A stretch of DNA of 64,000 nt from Prevotellaceae bacterium (GTDB lineage Bacteria > Bacteroidota > Bacteroidia > Bacteroidales > Bacteroidaceae): positions 1-64,000 of the forward strand of contig JABZKU010000006.1 in assembly GCA_015257125.1 (NCBI GenBank). The letters are read 5' to 3'. The notes under the pieces were generated by a model. That model was not told the origin of the DNA and did not search any database. It was given only the letters and a program-made list of their open reading frames with translations. This document shows positions 61,905-64,000 of the stretch, one piece after another. The position numbers and the translations under genes were made by a program. The first letter of the stretch is position 1. Each line of letters opens with the position of its first letter.

Positions 61905-62276
61905 TCAGCGGTGAGCGGTGAGCGTGACGGCGCAACCGTCGCACTTGGCACCGGTGGGCGGATTGTCTTTGCTCAGTTCGCAAGTGGCTTCGACCAGTCG
62001 CGGGTAGGTGTTGAAGAGCCGGTGCAGGATGCGGCCGGCCACATGTTCGAGCAGTTGCGAGGGAGTTTGCATTTCTTCTTGCGCCATGGCGTAGACATCG
62101 GCATAACTAATGGTGCCTTCGAGACGGTCTTCGTTGATGGCGGCTTCGGCTTCTTCGACGGTGAGCCAGAGGTTGAGGGTGAAGTGGGCGCCCACTTCGC
62201 GTTCTTGGGGCAGCACCCCGTGGTGGGCATAGAAATGCAGGTTGCGGAGAGCGATTTCGAGCGGTTCGAACGTCAT
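61905..62276 (-). CDS. folB: Dihydroneopterin aldolase
   Basis: FolB (123 aa) cleaves dihydroneopterin to give 6-hydroxymethyl-dihydropterin in folate synthesis. The core IALRNLHFYAHHGVLPQERE holds the conserved YAHHGV and the catalytic Glu. YADVYAMAQEEMQTPSQLLE and the late Cys pair CDGC complete it. The ATG at 62276 gives the family-like start. It is 65 nt from the peptidase gene and 10 nt from its upstream neighbour. Confidence 0.92.
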   Translation of the reverse strand: MTFEPLEIALRNLHFYAHHGVLPQEREVGAHFTLNLWLTVEEAEAAINEDRLEGTISYADVYAMAQEEMQTPSQLLEHVAGRILHRLFNTYPRLVEATCELSKDNPPTGAKCDGCAVTLTAHR

Positions 62277-62286
62277 AAATAAGGAG

Positions 62287-62985
62287 TCAGAGGGAGGAAG
62301 TTGTGCTCTCGTCGGTATCGGCACCGGCGGTAGCATATTTTTTGAGGGCACGCACCACCCCGGCTTTCCAGGTGTTGATGGTATCGTTTTCGAGTTGCAG
62401 CGATTCGATGAGTCGAATCACATTGTCCACGGGCATCCGATAGCGCAACACGCCCGAGATGAGTTTGGCATAGTTCCAATACTCTTTGTTGAAGCGGCCG
62501 GAGAGTCCTTCGACGGTGGTCTTGTAGCCGCGTCGGTTTTCGAATGAGAAATCGTAGCGCGGGCTGCCGTCGGCGTTGAAGTTTTTGACAATCCAGCCGG
62601 CATTGACGCTTTTGGGCAACACGATGCCCTCATCGTCGTCTTGGAGTCCGGTGAAAATTTCGTAGGGTCGGCCGTCGAGCAAACCGACGAAGGCTACCCA
62701 CTTCTCTTTCTTGTTTTGAAATCGCCAAACGTCGCATTCCAAGGTCTGCGGTCGGCGTTCAGTGACGTCGCGGATCTGTTCGAGTGCCAAGCGTATCAGG
62801 CCATTGAAGAGTTTCTGCTCAGCCGTCTCGTTGGCATGGGCATAGGCATACACGCCCTCGGGGTCTACGGTGAAATGAGCACTGAGTGTGCGAAAGAGTT
62901 CGGCTTCGTCGCCGTTGTTCTCGCGTTGGGCGATTTCGTGCGCGAGCTTTTTGATCTCGTCGATTTCAAAAGTGGTGTTGGACAT
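62287..62985 (-). CDS. Stand-alone class II ribonucleotide reductase C-terminal domain (NrdJ tail)
   Basis: A 232-aa protein. Residues about 85-220 match, from memory, the C-terminal part of Bacteroidota adenosylcobalamin-dependent ribonucleotide reductase: VWRFQNKKEKWVAFVGLLDG, then RPYEIFTGLQDDDEGIVLPK, RGYKTTVEGLSGRFNKEYWN and YAKLISGVLRYRMPVDNVI, ending in LQLENDTINTWKAGVVRALK. The catalytic barrel and the Cys-rich end (CxxC...CG) of the full enzyme are absent. The first 80 residues differ from NrdJ. It is intact and in an operon, so probably a real protein and not a fragment. A regulatory or nucleotide-binding role is inference. Confidence 0.75.
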   Translation of the reverse strand: MSNTTFEIDEIKKLAHEIAQRENNGDEAELFRTLSAHFTVDPEGVYAYAHANETAEQKLFNGLIRLALEQIRDVTERRPQTLECDVWRFQNKKEKWVAFVGLLDGRPYEIFTGLQDDDEGIVLPKSVNAGWIVKNFNADGSPRYDFSFENRRGYKTTVEGLSGRFNKEYWNYAKLISGVLRYRMPVDNVIRLIESLQLENDTINTWKAGVVRALKKYATAGADTDESTTSSL

Positions 62986-63029
62986 GAGGCGTTGTGAAGA
63001 TTACACGATGAGAAAGGGGAAGAGGGGCG

Positions 63030-63470
63030 TCATTCTGCCGCGAGCTGATTCCAGAATTCATCGAGATCTTCGGCGAGTCCTTCCATGAGGTTGTGGTCGA
63101 TGATGAGCGTGTCGTCGTCCACGAGATAGAGTTCGGCGATGTTGGTGTGCTCTTCGTCGACGAGCACGAAGGAGAAGGGGCGCAAGAGGTGCATCGCCTC
63201 GATGGGTTCGCGCAACTTGTGAATGCAGGTTTGGAGCAGGGGCTGAATGTCGGTGTAGAAGTCCTCGCTCGTGTTGTCGATCCACTCTTCGACCACACAA
63301 CGGGTGATCTCGTTGTCGTCATCGTCGAGGACGCGGATTTCTCCGCTGTCTTGTTTGACGAGGATATACAAATCGGTGAGTCTCGGTTCGCCGCTGTCGG
63401 AGCCACATTTTTCGGTAGTTTTCCGCAGTGCGCGTTCGATTTGGTGCAGCGTCTGTTCTGAAACGTTCAT
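63030..63470 (-). CDS. Conserved hypothetical acidic protein
   Basis: A 146-aa acidic protein starting MNVSEQTLHQIERALRKTTE. It has GEPRLTDLYILVKQDSGEIR, the acidic turn VLDDDDNEITRC and FSFVLVDEEHTNIAELYLVD. No membrane segment or known domain is visible. A small regulator or adaptor is possible. It is first in the operon with the NrdJ-tail gene 44 nt downstream. The longer frame from 63602 covers the promoter and is not a start. Confidence 0.75.
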   Translation of the reverse strand: MNVSEQTLHQIERALRKTTEKCGSDSGEPRLTDLYILVKQDSGEIRVLDDDDNEITRCVVEEWIDNTSEDFYTDIQPLLQTCIHKLREPIEAMHLLRPFSFVLVDEEHTNIAELYLVDDDTLIIDHNLMEGLAEDLDEFWNQLAAE

Positions 63471-63500
63471 GAGCGCGTGGATATAATGTTGATGATAGGG

Positions 63501-63531
63501 CAAAGTTACTTGGTAAGGCGCAAAAAGCAAA
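63501..63531 (-). promoter_or_regulatory. Promoter of the four-gene minus-strand operon
   Basis: On the minus strand TAACTTTG (63501-63508) and TTTG (63528-63531) are 19 bases apart. It starts the operon that ends at 59617, with a leader of about 25 bases. Confidence 0.8.
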
Positions 63532-63537
63532 GTGTAA

Positions 63538-63569
63538 TTTGTTTTTTTTGTCCGTGTGGTGTAACTTTG
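63538..63569 (+). promoter_or_regulatory. Promoter of coaX
   Basis: TTTG at 63538-63541 and TAACTTTG at 63562-63569 are 20 bases apart. It is divergent from the previous promoter and their -33 boxes lie only six bases apart, so the two could share a regulator. Confidence 0.8.
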
Positions 63570-63686
63570 CCTCGACAACGTGCGCAAGTTTCTTGTTTTC
63601 ACCCGTGGTCAGCCGGTTTTTCGTGCGTTTTTGCGTTAAAATCGCCCGCTTCCCTGCGCTCGCCCACGGCTTTGTTCATTCCGCCC

Positions 63687-64000
63687 ATGCTTCTCACGCT
63701 CGATATTGGCAACACCCGCGCCAAACTCGTCTCGTTTGTCGACGGTCGTCCCCGGTTGGAAGCCGCTTGTGCGGTTTCGGAGTTGCCGGCGGCCTTCGCC
63801 GGCATCGCCGCCCACCGCCCCGAAGTCACTTCGCTCCGTTGGTGCAGCGTGGGTGCCGACGATGCTCTCGTCGAAGCCCTGTTGTCGCGCACCGGTTGGC
63901 CGACACGCCGCCTCGTCGCCGCAGCGGAAGTGGGCGGTGTGCGCCTGGCCTATCGCACACCCCACACGCTCGGGGTCGATCGGCTGGCCGCTGTGTTGGG
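63687..64000 (+). CDS. coaX: Type III pantothenate kinase, N-terminal part
   Basis: The first 104 residues of CoaX, which phosphorylates pantothenate in the first step of coenzyme A synthesis. It starts MLLTLDIGNTRAKLVSF with the phosphate-binding DIGNT motif and reaches AYRTPHTLGVDRLAAVLG, the family TLGxDR segment. The gene runs off the window end at 64000. Divergent from the acidic-protein operon. The ATG at 63687 fits the family length at the N-terminus. Confidence 0.93.
   Translation, partial: MLLTLDIGNTRAKLVSFVDGRPRLEAACAVSELPAAFAGIAAHRPEVTSLRWCSVGADDALVEALLSRTGWPTRRLVAAAEVGGVRLAYRTPHTLGVDRLAAVL

Overview
The window is a stretch of bacterial chromosome from the phylum Bacteroidota, most likely order Bacteroidales and probably Prevotellaceae-like. 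Four things point there. Promoters have the Bacteroidota form (a -7 box TAnnTTTG about 19-20 bases after a -33 TTG/TTTG). Almost no gene has a Shine-Dalgarno sequence. RpoB, RpoC, NusG and the ribosomal proteins are Bacteroidota-type, and DUF3467 and LptE/SecG neighbours are present. Two large secreted proteins end in the (Y-D/T)-L-x-G-x-R-V ... G-[VI]-Y-V-x-N-G-K-K tail common in Prevotella. Genus and species cannot be fixed from sequence reading alone.

Layout. Positions 1-11.45 kb hold a tRNA-Trp end, secE, nusG, rplK, rplA, rplJ, rplL, rpoB and rpoC, closed by a strong terminator. Positions 11.5-32.7 kb are an accessory block: two large secreted proteins, a 70-aa small protein, a repeat element (copy A), a lipid A-type acyltransferase, an eight-gene minus-strand operon for envelope glycan synthesis (LTA-synthase-like sulfatase, calcineurin-like phosphatase, two GT2, one GT2-kinase fusion among them, a GT92-like, a GT14-like and two GT8 enzymes), a DUF3467 gene and an OmpA-family protein. 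Positions 32.75-36.56 kb are the str operon (rpsL, rpsG, fusA, rpsJ) with its own promoter and terminator. Positions 36.6-43.5 kb are a second accessory block: an AT-rich immunity-protein-like gene with a frameshifted small ORF beside it, repeat copy B, a sigma-54 regulator-lptE-TPR-secG operon, a thioredoxin-like lipoprotein and an L,D-transpeptidase. Positions 43.5-58.5 kb are one continuous S10-spc-alpha ribosomal operon from rplC to rplQ, including secY, map, infA and rpoA. The end holds a DUF6122 membrane protein, a four-gene minus-strand operon (a hypothetical, a stand-alone class II ribonucleotide reductase C-terminal domain, folB, a DPP-IV-type peptidase) and the start of coaX.

How it fits together. 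The core is the transcription/translation supercluster that is usually continuous in Bacteroidales. Here it is split twice, after rpoC and after rpsJ. Each resulting segment has acquired a terminator and a new promoter, and each insertion carries one copy of the same CCTTCACC/GGTGAAGG inverted-repeat element. Most inserted genes serve the cell envelope (lipopolysaccharide or lipooligosaccharide assembly and transport, surface proteins, peptidoglycan cross-linking, protein export).

The observations most worth following are the shared repeat element, the GT2-kinase fusion, the stand-alone NrdJ C-terminal domain, the textbook Shine-Dalgarno before rplF in a genome that otherwise lacks them, and the AT-rich immunity island.
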